This document shows positions 35,201-45,953 of a stretch of 64,000 nucleotides of DNA, piece by piece (within the stretch, counting starts at the first letter, position 1; every line of letters begins with the position of its first letter). The stretch comes from Micractinium sp. NFX-FRZ. Taxonomy: Eukaryota; Chlorophyta; Trebouxiophyceae; Chlorellales; Chlorellaceae. Below the pieces are notes generated by a model that saw nothing but the letters and a program-made list of their open reading frames with translations, searched no databases and was not told where the DNA came from. Made by a program: the position numbers and the translations under genes. The stretch is taken from NCBI GenBank assembly GCA_029339195.1, contig JAPTJF010000154.1, positions 59,301-123,300 of the forward strand, written 5' to 3'.

Positions 35201-37924
35201 GGAGTCTTACCGTCTTGGGTAGAGTGTCCATCAATGGGTCCTCTTGAGATGGGTGGCAGGATGGCGCAAAATGGAAACCAGGGGCGGGCCGTGCTGCGCC
35301 GTGGTGTCTGCCAAGCAGCGGGGCTGCCAGGCCCTCCCTGCCCCCCGCCCGCCCAGGTTTTCCGCTGGTCGGCGCACCGCCACCGCACCGGCACCACCTC
35401 AACCCTCCCACGACCTCACCTGGCAGCTCTGCCCCCAATCCCCCGCAGGTCCCAGCGGCCCTCATGCTTGCCTTGTTCGTCGGCTTCCACCTGCCCGCCT
35501 ATACCGGCCAGCGCCTGGCCGCCGCCGGCGCCATGCTCTGGGGCTTTGCCCCCGCAGGCCTCTGCCTCACTTACCTGGTGCAGGCGGCCTTCGAGGTGGG
35601 TGTGTCCCGCAACCAGCTTCTGGGTAGCTGCCGAGCAGCCGGCCCGATGCATTCTGCCGACCTTCCAAGTGCTCCCACTCCGGGCTGTGCTGGCGCCCAG
35701 CTTATGCGCCGCGCCGCCGCCATGCTGCCCGCCGCAAGCAGCCACGCACTCGGCTTACGCTGACGCCTTCCCTTTTCTCGTGTGCTCCGACGCTGGTCCT
35801 GTGCCTCCACACGCCCTGCCTCAGCCCCGACCGCCTCTGCCGCGTCGCCACCCCACCCCACCCTCGCACCCTCCCTCCCTGCCGTGTGACCCGCAGGACG
35901 AGGTGCGCGCTCTCGTGCGCACCAACACCCTCTACTTCACCAGCGGATACCTGGGATACCTGGCCGTCTGGATACTGGATACCATACACCGGTGGGGATG
36001 CTTGCTTCCTTTTCCAAAGTATCTCAATTGCCTGCCTGTCATAGAGGGCTGTCCGTGGCGGAGGGCGAGGACGGAGGGTGGAGCATGTGGGGGCTGCACG
36101 CGTCGCCTGGCTGTTGTGCTGTGCAGCGAACAGGAGTTCTATAGCGCAGAAGGCTCACAATCTGTACCTGGCTGGGTGGCCGCCGGCCCACGCTGAGACT
36201 CCCCTGCCCGCATCTCCCACCTACCACTTGTGCTGCAGCCTCCTGCCCACGCCGGGCGTGGACCGCACGCGCCGTGTGCTGCGCCTGGTGCTGCAGACGC
36301 TGTCCCCCCACTTCTGCCTGGCTCGAGGCATGCACCGGGTGGGTGCGGCGGCCGCGCGCCACGCTGCTGCCTCTGCCTCCATGCCTGCCTCTGCCTCCAT
36401 GCCTGCCTCTGCCTGCCTGCTGCCTCCATGTCTTAACGCCTCTGCCTGCCTGCTCTCGCGTGTGTGTATACTATGTCTCGATCCAGCCTCCCCCCATGAC
36501 CCAGCCCATTTGCTTTCCACCACGCATCGCGACCTTATACAGGCTCACCCCTCTCCCTCGCCACCACTCAACCCAAGTGCAGTCAAAAGGCCATGGGGAC
36601 CAACCAGCCCTCACCCCCGTCCCTCCCTCCCCTTGCGCAATCCAGATTGGCGAGACGTACCAGCCAGACCGCTTTGCCGGCCACCTCGAGGCTGCGCTGG
36701 CTGCCGCCGGCCTCGTACGGGACACTACTGGACCCTGGACAGGCCGTGACCACAGCGCGCCCAGCGGGCCCTTGGGGCAGCCCATGCCCGGCGGCTTTGA
36801 CAGTGCCAGCATCAGCCACAACAGCAGCAGTGATGGAATTGGCAGCGGTGGGGTCGGCAGAGGCGTGGGCGGCACCGGGATGAGTGGCAGCGGGATCAGC
36901 AGCAGCAGCAGCCCTTGGGCCTGGGATGTGACCGGGGAGCTGCTGGCCAGTCTGGCAGGGCAGGCAGTGATGTACGGTGCAGCGGTGCTGCTGGTGGAGG
37001 CAGGCGTGCTTCCTCACATGTGGCGTAAGGTACAGGCTGCCTGGGGGCGGACGGGGCCTGGCAGCAGCGGTGGCAGCGGCGGCAGGGTGCACCCAGGGGG
37101 CACTTGGTATGAGCAGCTGCCTGGGCAGGAGGTGGGCGCGGCTGCAGCCTCGGCGGCAGAAAATGGCGAGGCAGCGGTGGCGGAGGACGAGGATGTGGCT
37201 GCTGAGCGGCAGGCCCTGCAGGTGTGTAGGCTGGTGCGTGTGTACCCGCATGTCTGCCCCGGCTCGCCGCACCTCGCCTCACCATCACGCCACCCCCCGG
37301 GCCCCTCAGCACCCCTTGTAGGGGCGAGACGCACCTGGGTCGCAAGCAAGGCATCAGTAGCACCCCTTCAATTGCCTGCCTAAATTTAGAATTCCCACTA
37401 CTTGACTGCACCAACCCCACCTTGGATTAGAGTGGACCGTCCATGGTTGTTTGTGATGAGCATCTTCCCCTCCTCCTGCTCTGCACACCCTGCAGAGCGG
37501 CCGGCTGGACGCCGCCGCCGTGCCCGTGGCGCTGCTGGGAGTGAGCAAGACCTATTGGCCGCAGGCAGGCAGCGACAGCCGTGCGCATGCCGGCGGCCAG
37601 GGGCACGACCACAGCATGCACAGCACTGGTGAAGACTCAGTGCCTGCTCGTCACGCAAGCTCCACCAGCGGAGGCAGCGGTGCAGGGCGGGCCGTGCGCG
37701 CTGTGCAGGATTTGTGGCTCACAATCGGCCGGCGGCAGCTCAGGGGTGGCTCGCGCGCCGCCAGCAGCGGCAGCCTGAGCGGCGGCAGCGGCGTCGCCGC
37801 CGGCGGAGAGTGCTTTGGCTTGCTCGGAGTGAACGGTGCCGGCAAGACAACGACGTTCAAGATGGTCACAGGTGGGCTTGGGGTTGTTGGGATGGGCGGG
37901 CGCACGGCGTGGGGGGTCGGTGCT

Positions 37925-37960
<36 letters not shown>

Positions 37961-40900
37961 TTGACTGGCTGGCTGGCCGCCTGCGAGGGCCTGTGGGTCG
38001 GGCGTGCCGCCCCCTGGCCCGATGTGGCACTGCCACCGCTATGCTCCTGCCCCACCTCCACCTAACTGCCGAGTACTCACGGTTGTTTCTGCAGATTTCC
38101 TCTGCGTCTGCCTGCCTGCCTGCCTGCCTGCAAACTTGCCTGGCTGCTTGTGGCTTCATCAAACACTTGCCTACTTGCCTGCCTGCCCGCCTGCCTGCCT
38201 TGACCGCCTGCCTGCCTGCTTGACCGCCTGCCTGCCTGCCTTGCCCGCCTGCCTGCCTTGCCCGCCTGCCTGCCTGCCCGCCTGCAGGCGAGGTGGTGCC
38301 AGATGCCGGCGACGCTCTGGTCTGCGGCACATCCCTCCTGGAGGAGCCGGCAGCGGCCCGCCAGCAGCTGGGCTACTGCCCGCAGGCCAGGTGGGGAGCA
38401 TGGGTGGTGGGCCCGCACGCTATGCTGCCCTGCCTGTGCTGCCCATACCCCCCGCTGGAGCTGCATTCTGGCCAGTCCTGTGCCACGATCCCTTACAATT
38501 GAAGTCCCCCCACTTGCGAGCTGTATGCTTGCAAGACCTGGCATAGGCGCCCTCCTTCCCCGGCCCCACCTGAGCAGCTGCCTGCCTGCCTGGCACATGC
38601 CTGCAGTGCGCTGCCCGCTCACATGACGGGGCGGGAGGTGATGCGGCTGTATGGACGCCTGAGGTGAGAAGAGTGCAATGCCGCCGACAGATGCATGCAT
38701 GCGCGTAGCTACACCCCGCTGCCAGCCAGCCAGCCAGGCTTCCCTCCTCCTTCTCCTCCACGCATCCCTCGCCCTGCTGTGCCCCACGCCCACACCACTT
38801 CGACCTTCATCCGAGTGCCAACGCCCACACTGTGCAGCTGTGCACGTATCCCATACTTGTGCCTGTGCAGGGCTTACCAGACGCACCGTCATGTGGCCGC
38901 CGCATGCGGTCGCCTGCCGACGCACCCCTCTCTCTGTTGCTTAACTCTTGCATTCCCGCCCGGCCGCCGGTGACTGTGCAGAGGCTTGCCTGAGCGCCTG
39001 GTGGCCGCCGAGTGCGGCCGTCTGCTGAAGCAGCTGGGCCTGGCACAGTATGCAGACAGGGCGTGCGGCAGCTACAGCGGCGGCAACCGGCGCAAGCTGA
39101 GCGTGGCGGTGGCGCTGGTGGGCGGCGCGCAGGTCAGGGAAGAGAATTGGGCAGCATGCGGGCGCGGGCGTGGGGGGTTGTTGTGTGTGTGTTGGGGGGG
39201 TGTGGGGCACCCGGTTGCCTGCACAGCCTGCGCTCTTGGGTGGCTTCTTTTGTGTGCTGCCTGCTGCCGCCCTGTCCCGCCGCGCCTCAGTGCACCCCGG
39301 CGCTTCTGCCTTACGTAGTGTCGTTTTACATGTCTAGATAGGCTGTTTGGCTGACAGTTGTGTTGCACTATTACGCCCCCCTGCCTGGGTGCAGGTTATT
39401 TTGTTGGATGAGCCATCCACCGGCATGGACCCAGGTGAGGCTGCCACAAACGCAGCAGCGCACAGCACAGCACAGCGCAGCAGGGCACAGCAAAGCAAAG
39501 CACAGCGGTGGCAGTCCCCGCTCTTGCGGTCCGAAGCAGTGCAGGGTGGCCAAAAGCGCCACTCTGTGCCACAGCCCAGCAGCACAAGTAATCTAACGCT
39601 GTGCAGGTCTCTGGTCGGCACCAGCGCAGCCCCCTGCCGTCTCTCGCTTGACGCCCCGCTGCCTGCCGTGCCTGCCCTGCAGGCGCACGCCGGGCGCTGT
39701 GGGGCGTGATCCGGGAGGAGATGCGGGGCGGGCGCACGGTGCTGCTCACCAGCCACAGGTGTGGGGAGGGGAGGGGGCTGGTGTGCTGGCCAATCTGGAC
39801 AGCGAGCAGCTGGAAGGGGGCTGGTGCGCGCCAGTCTGGATAGTGAGGAATCGCGGACGACTCTTTTGTGTAGTCTGTCTGTGGGGCGGGGTGTGCGTGA
39901 TATGGCGGGCGCATGGTGCTGCTGACCAGCCACAAAGGGGGCGGGTTGCAGGGAGGGGGCATGCAGCGCAGGGCGGGGAGGCGTTGGCAGGTGACGTCAG
40001 CTATATGGGTGGCAGGCAGGAGGGAGGTGGCACGGCTCACCTTGTTGCCCCCTCCTGCCCGCCGCTTCTTGGCGGGGCAGCATGGAGGGGGGCGAGGGGC
40101 TGTGCAGGGTGCTGGCTGCTCGAGGGGCCGTCTCAGCAAGCTACGTAATGTGCCGCTCATACCGCTGCGCCGCCCCTCCTTCCCTCTGCCCTGCCCGCCC
40201 CTCCCTGGCACCACAGCATGGAGGAGTGCGAGGCGGTGTGCGGGCGGGTGGGCATCATGGCTGCCGGCCGCCTGCGGGCGCTGGGATCCGTGCAGCATCT
40301 CAAGGACCGGCACGGGCAGGGGTGAGTGAGTGGCCGGGGGGGAGAAAAGGGAGACGGTTGGAGGGATGCATACAGGGACTGGCAGCGGAGGGTGGGTGGG
40401 GCATAAGCCCCGGTGCCAGGTGGATTGCCCGGCTGGCGGACGGCGCAGATGAGTGACACAGGGCCGGGGTTGGACGGAGCTGTGGTTGGTAGCGTTCAGA
40501 TGAGCCAATGGGGCATCGGGGGGAGTGTGGGGTGAGGGATGCAGCCGGCTTGCAGAGAGGGTGGTTGCTGCATTTGCCTAACGGCGGGAACGCAGGCCCG
40601 CTTGTGTACCTGCCGCGCAGCGTGCTCGCTGGCATGCCTCTTGGGCGTGCGACAGCCCCCACACATACTGCCTGCCTGCCTGCCTGCCTGCCCAGCTGGC
40701 TGCTTGCCTACCGACCTGCCCTGGCTGAGTACTGCAGGTACTCCCTGGAGATGCGGGTGGCCCCCAGCTGCGTGGCAGCTGCCCGCCAGCTGGTGGCGTC
40801 ATGCTGCCCGGCAGCGGCCTGCCGCGTGGAGCACTGGCAAGCCGGGGAGACCGCTGCACCTGCACAGTCCACAGCGATTGCGGGCAGCAGCAGCGCTGGC

Positions 40901-41600
40901 AGCGGTGCTGACGAGGCAGGCGGCGGCAGCCCCCCGGGCACGGCGGGTGGTCAGGGCTCCGTGGCAGGCGGCAGCAGTGCCGCCCACCTCTCCTTCTCCA
41001 TCCCCCAACGCCAAACGGACCTGCCAGCCCTGTTTGCAGCGCTCGAGAGTGGCAGGTGTGGCGGGGCTGTGGCTGAGTGGCCGACTCATGCCTGGCGGAG
41101 CGGCGGGCCAGCAGGCAGACGTGTGGGTGGTTGTGGGCAGTGAGCGGCTGGGTGCGTTGCGGGCGCCACAGGGCGGGCCTCTTGTGTGCCTGCCCTGCCA
41201 GAGCGTCCTCGTCGGGATGGCGCAGGATGTGCACATGCATTGTGTAGTGTTGAGGGGGGCGGATGGAGGATGCACACAGCTGTTGAGATGGTTCCAGACC
41301 AGCATGCCTCGCCCGTGGACCCGCTGCCCAGTCACAGGCATGCCTCGCCCCCATGTGGCTGCGCAGCGGGCCGCAAGAGCGCCGCCCCTGGCGCTCTCCC
41401 TGCCCCGCCCTCTCTTCCCCCCTGCCCATCGCTGTGGGGGTGGCTTACTGCCTCCCTGCCCACGGATTTGTGCTGCCCCCTCTTGGTGCAGGGCCACCGC
41501 TGGTGTATTGGAGTACTCTCTCTCGCAGACGACGCTGGAGCAAGTGTTTCTGGCGCTGGCAAGCAGCGGTGCCCTGGCGAGATCGGTGCAGCAGCCTTGA
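23245..41600 (+). CDS. ABC subfamily A full transporter, 40 exons, 2162 aa
   Basis: Exons: 23245-23390, 23542-23614, 23884-23986, 24328-24935, 25171-25561, 25843-25910, 26181-26284, 26544-26684, 26995-27115, 27496-27548, 27818-27890, 28108-28320, 28617-28719, 29065-29296, 29590-29729, 29907-29955, 30310-30432, 30673-30980, 31228-31535, 31918-32007, 32266-32357, 32712-32826, 33161-33243, 33538-33742, 33932-34049, 34410-34485, 34814-34913, 35449-35595, 35897-35991, 36239-36338, 36646-37221, 37496-37871, 38288-38390, 38607-38663, 38982-39132, 39395-39434, 39683-39758, 40217-40321, 40738-41055, 41492-41600. All phases close (6489 nt). TM1 is near residue 50, followed by a large lumenal loop with a Gln/Ser tract and a membrane cluster at about 420-630. 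NBD1 has Walker A GQNGAGKT at 718-725, LSGGQ at 836-840, then [16 protein letters not shown]2 spans about 1130-1720 with the ABCA hallmark [15 protein letters not shown]2 has GVNGAGKT at 1829-1836, YSGGNRRK and [13 protein letters not shown]. Both ATPase sites look intact. ABCA proteins move lipids across membranes; the substrate here is unknown. Introns 13, 16, 20 and 24 start with GC. Confidence 0.93.
23726..23746. repeat. TCTAG pentanucleotide repeat in ABCA intron 2
   Basis: About four tandem copies of CTAGT, with no known role. Confidence 0.8.
25077..25137 (+). repeat. Echo of ABCA exon 5 acceptor edge in intron 4
   Basis: CCCTGCAG followed by a degenerate copy of the exon 5 start (FDLLP...QLRFFFN against [17 protein letters not shown]). 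It lies 87 bases upstream of the true acceptor at 25170. Confidence 0.75.
26434..26460 (+). repeat. Echo of ABCA exon 8 acceptor edge in intron 7
   Basis: An acceptor-like CGCAG plus the first 17 or so bases of exon 8 (CCTGTGGCTCATGCTTGCC) occur about 104 bases before the real acceptor at 26543. Confidence 0.8.
27086..27270 (+). repeat. Three tandem ~75-bp units across the ABCA exon 9 donor
   Basis: Unit 1 (27086-27160) contains the exon 9 end [10 protein letters not shown] and its GTATGT donor. Unit 2 (27161-27236) repeats [10 protein letters not shown] plus GTATGT. Unit 3 starts at 27237 with [10 protein letters not shown] but has lost the GT. Similarity falls from unit 2 to unit 3. Confidence 0.85.
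28772..28844 (+). repeat. Decayed copy of the Walker A exon end in ABCA intron 13
   Basis: The segment resembles exon 13 from its GRVTALLG region to the ACAG exon end, but a stop codon follows LTALLG and the Walker A motif is destroyed. The copy ends CTCACAG|GTGCG, with a canonical GT where the true exon uses GC. Confidence 0.75.
30471..30555 (+). repeat. Echo of ABCA exon 17 donor edge in intron 17
   Basis: The copy ends in a near-perfect repeat of the exon end (AIMAHGR) and the same donor and first intron bases (GTGGGGGTGCAGGGAG). The part before it is degraded. Confidence 0.85.
31638..31690 (+). repeat. Echo of ABCA exon 19 donor edge in intron 19
   Basis: GTGCTGGCCACCCTGCCCGG plus AGCTCATGCCTCC matches the exon end coding [11 protein letters not shown]; the GT donor has been lost. 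Confidence 0.65.
32040..32150 (+). repeat. GGGCAGCAT minisatellite in ABCA intron 20
   Basis: Variants of GCAGCATGGGCAGCATGGGT are tandemly repeated just downstream of the GC donor of intron 20. Confidence 0.85.
32457..32500 (+). repeat. Echo of ABCA exon 21 donor edge in intron 21
   Basis: It resembles the exon end (NQPPLVLDR): CCAGCCGCCGCTGTTGCTTG, then GCAG and a retained GTGGGA donor, about 135 bases after the true edge. Confidence 0.75.
33461..33537 (+). repeat. In-frame echo of ABCA exon 24 acceptor edge
   Basis: An acceptor at 33461-33462 is followed by [16 protein letters not shown], matching exon 24 ([16 protein letters not shown], acceptor at 33537). The two acceptors are 75 bases apart, in the same phase, with no stop between. 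Use of the upstream site would add 25 residues. Confidence 0.85.
34108..34152 (+). repeat. Echo of ABCA exon 25 donor edge in intron 25
   Basis: The end of exon 25 (GEAAG, donor GTGAGCC at 34050) is repeated as GAGAGGCGGCAG plus GTGAGCC about 87 bases later. Confidence 0.8.
37919..37971. repeat. GGCT microsatellite in ABCA intron 32
   Basis: About 12 GGCT units in the intron after the second Walker A exon. Confidence 0.9.
38105..38287. repeat. CCTG/GCCT-rich degenerate microsatellite in ABCA intron 32
   Basis: Long imperfect GCCTGCCT tracts form the pyrimidine-rich stretch in front of the exon 33 acceptor. Confidence 0.85.
39904..39941 (+). repeat. Echo of ABCA exon 37 donor edge in intron 37
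   Basis: GGCGGGCGCATGGTGCTGCT and ACCAGCCACA match the exon end ([10 protein letters not shown]). The AGGT donor has mutated to AAAG. Confidence 0.8.
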
Positions 41601-42257
41601 TGGGCGGGCGGCCGACGTCAGACGCATGCCTGGTGGTACCAGCAGCCGGATGGCCCATGCAGGCGAGCCACGGTGGCTGCACTGGCTGCGCCGGCGCGGG
41701 CGCGAGCAAGCGGCGCCACTGGGTGGCAGCGGGCGGCGGCACGGGCGTCAGGGCGTAGCGCCTCTTTCAGGCTTCAGCGCCTCTTTCAGGCTGCAGCACC
41801 CCACTCGGACCAGCCCTATGCTTCCTGCAATGTCTGCACTTGCGAGTTCGCCCTGTGGCAGCCTAGTGTCGATTCATTGATGGGCAAGACTTTCGTCCCA
41901 CCGTGTTCGTAATATGAGCGGGGTAGCGAACGGCCGGACCGGTATCACGTTCCTGTCGTTCGTCGCGTCCCTTTCCCGGTCTCACCGCGGCGTGCCACAG
42001 CAATGCGCATGTAGAATTGGCACGGGCGAAGCTCGCAGCAGCGCCGAGTGAACGGGCCGCACCTTTCGTACCTTACTGACTCGGGCGCCTCGGAGGCGCC
42101 CGCCCCCACCGCCCTCCTGCTCGCTGCAAGTGGACACGTTTCAAGGTGCTCCACAGCTCATGCGTATCTTAAGCAACGCCCACTGGGGCACTTGATGAGC
42201 ACCGGCTAACCACCCGCACTCGTGCAGCCCCTGCCAGTGGCTGCCGTGTCATGATGA

Positions 42258-42262
42258 TGTAA
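42258..42262 (+). terminator. Putative polyadenylation signal of the ABCA gene
   Basis: TGTAA lies about 660 bases downstream of the stop at 41600. Confidence 0.35.
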
Positions 42263-42315
42263 GGTTGACACAAGCTGAACACACTGGTGCCTCTGTTTCA
42301 GTGTGCCTGCCTGCT

Positions 42316-42351
<36 letters not shown>
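42316..42351. repeat. CAGC microsatellite
   Basis: Nine tandem AGCC units in intergenic DNA. Confidence 0.9.
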
Positions 42352-42352
<1 letters not shown>

Positions 42353-45300
42353 CTGCCCCGTGTCAGCAAAAGCAGGGGAGTGCGGTGACTTTACCATTCA
42401 CAGTGCAGCGAGCAGGTGGCGGTGCCGGCACGGGGCTGAAGCAGAGAGCAGCTCCTGCATTGATAGAAACTCTCTACCCTCGGCGCACCAGGACGTGCCC
42501 CGCGAGCGGGTCCCGCTGCCGTCTGCTGGCCCAACTGCACCCAACAGACGGTTCGGTACAGCTTGGAGGGCAGTGCTTGCATGGACCCTCCAGTGCTTCC
42601 TGCCATATGGCACCCTGCCAGCTTGCCCGCCGAGGTTTTTACCGTGACGTACCAGTGCACTGTTGCCAGCACTCTTCCGCTCGGGCTGTATGCCGCCCCC
42701 CCGCAGGCCTGGCAGTGACTGCACGTGATTGCCACCAGTATCAGCGCAACCCTGCTGCACACAGTGTGTTGTGCCTATTCTAGACCCGGCCTGGCCATCG
42801 GCTGGCGTGCCCGGCCTGTACAGGCAGCACTGTCGGTGGCGTTGGGCGATGAGCGCGTGGCCATGCGGCCAGTGCACCCAGGCAGGGGGATGGAGCAGCT
42901 GTGTATCCGTGCAACAGGATGGGTGCATCGGTAGGGCACCCAGTGCCTTGCGCTCGTCCAGGTTTGCTTCTCCCGGACACATGCACCTGCCGGCACTGCC
43001 GGCGGCGGCAAGCGGCCGCAAGCCAGGTAGTGTTGGCACGCCGCTAGGGCGGCGACGGCTGGGCGGAAACGCTACAGGGAAGGCGCTCTCGAGCTGCTAA
43101 CGCAGCAGCGGCCGGCAAGCCGTGACTCGCCGGCATGCAGTCCGAAGGACTCAACTCGGAGCCTTCGCACCGCGGCCAGGGGTTGCTCCGGCGCCTCGGT
43201 GCACCGGCTGGAGCTGACAAATGCACTTGAGATGGGACAAAGTCCCGCACGGGGCGGCACCGGCATCGTACAGTTGGCCGTCTGAGCGAGCGACTGCCTG
43301 GCCTGAAAGGGCTGCCCACAGCGCTCGGTTACGGGCTTGGGCGTGTAACGAGCTGGCCGGTAAACCTGCTCATCAATGCACGGCGCAATCCCAAGGTGCA
43401 GGCAGCGGTGCTTGCCTTCACAGCAGCCGCCCGGCCTGCTCCGGGAGGAGGACAGTCACCTGCCAGACGTTGCCGCCCCCACCCACGTCAAGCGCAGCCA
43501 GCCTGCAGTAATGCAGTGCACCTTTCGCGGTGCATCTATCCACAACGCACCGTGCCGGCGTGCGCCTGCCCGGTTGCCCGCCCGCCCTAGCAGCCCCTCG
43601 CTGCAGTGCGCACATGCGTTCCGCCTTGCAGCCACATGCCAGCATCAGCGACAGCTGCATCACTAGCTTGCATTTTCAGCCTGCTTTTGCCCAGACCCCT
43701 GGTGGCACATGTCGCGGGCCCTTGTCTCTGAACACCTGTCGGCTCGCTCCCTCCATCCTCGGCGTGTCTGTCAACACAGCATCCACGCTGCAGCCCGCCC
43801 ACGGTCCCCGCCATTGCCCTCTTCAAAGGATGGTGGTAGCATTCAGCTCCTGGATGCACCTCGCCCCCTTGAGCCACAGTGCCTGCAAAGCCAGCTGGGG
43901 GCAGCGCAGTCCTCGCATGCTTGTGCCCCCGTTGCTGCCGGCCTTCTCTGGCCGGCCGTAGCGCCGCTGCTGATGTGGCATGCACTTTGCTAATGTGTGG
44001 CGCAGGCTGGGGTGGTGCAGGCTCGGGGTGGGACGCAAAGGGTGGCAACACAGCGGTGCGCAGCACATAGACACGCCGAGTGTTCTTTTTTGGTGGCCTT
44101 CACCCCTGCCTGCTGTGCATACGAGAACCGTCTTTATACGGAATCCGGTACCACCTCAAAGATGCGTTCGTCGCTTGACACTCAGACGTTCAGCATGCGC
44201 ACCCAGTGTGATGTGGAACCAGCTGCTTGGAGGTTTTGGGCCGTCTAAATAGCATGCGGACGGGTTCGCAAGCCGATCGCAGGCACGTAGTACAAAGTGC
44301 CAGCCTGGCAGAGCTCACCAACAGCAAGCTCCTTGGAATCATGGGAGGAGCACCAGGGAAGGTGTGTTCGCCTCATCGGTAGGTGCATAGGTGCACTGCC
44401 TGTAGTCAGTGGTGGTCGGCCTGCACCTGCTGAGGCGAGGGTTGGGGTGACCAGCCTGGGCCGGAGCCGGCCTGCCGGGTTTTGCGGGCTCCGCCCGGTG
44501 TGCCGTGCCCGCCGGCGTCAGCACCGGGCGGCAACTGACCCAACCGGTGCTGCACTGCCATGCATAAGTCATCCTATACAAAGGAAATTGGCAGTGTGTC
44601 TTGAGCTCAACTCAGTCCCACGGCAGCGGGGGCATGTGGCAGTCGGTGGCTGGCGTGCGCGGGCAGCGAGCGGCAGTGCCCTCACCTTGCTGGCTTCACA
44701 AGCCTCTGCAATCCCGTGCCTTGCACGGTGCCATTTGCTGCGGATTCAAGAAGAGAGGGGGGATGAATGCCGTGCGCGCACCGCCAGCAGTGGCGCGTGC
44801 CAGGCCCAATCAGGCAGTACTACTAGCAGACGGGACGGCTGCGGTGTGCAAGCAAGCAGGCCAGCGCCGCGCATCGCACCGCCAGCTACACAGCGTGGCA
44901 GGGAAGGCCTGGCAGATCACATGGCGTGCCGCAAGCATGCGGAGCCGTCCTGGCAGCTCAAGTACCTGTGCACCTATGCTTGCCGCGTGGGCAAGGGAGG
45001 ATTGCCGCCCGCCACGCCACCTCAGCGCCGGCGGGGCCATCTGTACTCCAGGATGCAGGGCCAGCTTGGGGGTGCTCGTGGGGGCGGTCAGCATTGGCAC
45101 ATCTCGCAGTTTCCAGGACGCATTCAACTCTGTACTCTATCTCCACCCTTCCCGCTTCCCGTTCACAATTTTTGGTTCGTGAACGACGGCGGCCCGGCCC
45201 TGTCCTTTCCCTGCTATTCCGTACCCTTACGCACCCCTGCCAACGGCCAACTGGCCCAGCCCACGTCTCATTTAACATTCTATAACACAATACTCGAGGG

Positions 45301-45953
45301 CGTCTAGCTGGGGCTGTGAGGAGCAAAAGAGTACAACGGTGCTTACGTGGCAGGCTGCACCGCCTCAGTTCTCCACGCTAAGCTCGTTGCTGTCAAGTCC
45401 TTCCTGCGTACGCAAGCTTCAAGGCGTGACTCTTTCATTTAACTGCCGTCGCTGGGCCCCTTCTTGCGCCGTTCACCTGGCCAGGTAGGCGGCGCACAAC
45501 TGGGGGCGTTGGCCGCCTCAGCGCCTTGTTTCCACCTTTTGTCGGCCTCGACAGCACCCCCAAAAGCCGCTGAAAACATCTGCCCGTAGCCTGCCGTGCA
45601 GTTGCGATTGCGGCACTCCACCTTCCAGCACTTGCGCGCCCCCAGCCGTCGAGTTCCCCTGTGGGCACTGTGCAGAGACGTCTGCAGTAGCGGTGAGCTC
45701 CGCAGCCGCACCTGGTTCGTGACTGCACGAGCAGCCCCGGCCACGTATTCGCCTGAGCGCTGGCCCCGCCCTCACGCGACCGCGCAACCCGGCTGCTCTT
45801 GCGTCTGAAGGCCTTGAGTACTCTGACTGCGCGCAGGACTGCACCGCGCGAGGAGCCGGAAGCTTCAGTGAGGAGCCCGCCGGCAGGAGCCCGCCGGCAG
45901 CGGCAAGCCTGGCTACTTCCAGTACAAGTGCTGTCTGGTAGTACAGCGGCCCC

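Larger units (their letters stand above)
41601..45953. other. 4.3 kb gene-less stretch after the ABCA gene
   Basis: It holds the ABCA 3' UTR, a CAGC microsatellite, and sequence of lower codon regularity. Several frames of 100-330 codons exist on both strands, but none has recognisable domains, splice-consistent extension or a family member elsewhere in the window. A decayed repeat or regulatory region is possible. Confidence 0.5.

Noticed and set aside
38105..38287. CCTG repeats considered as a CRISPR-like or functional array
   Set aside because: No spacers or defined repeat unit; simple microsatellite within an intron.
42398..43039. Long minus-strand open frame of 213 codons in the 41.6-45.9 kb gap
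   Set aside because: No recognisable motif, no splice-consistent extension, and composition typical of chance frames in GC-rich DNA.
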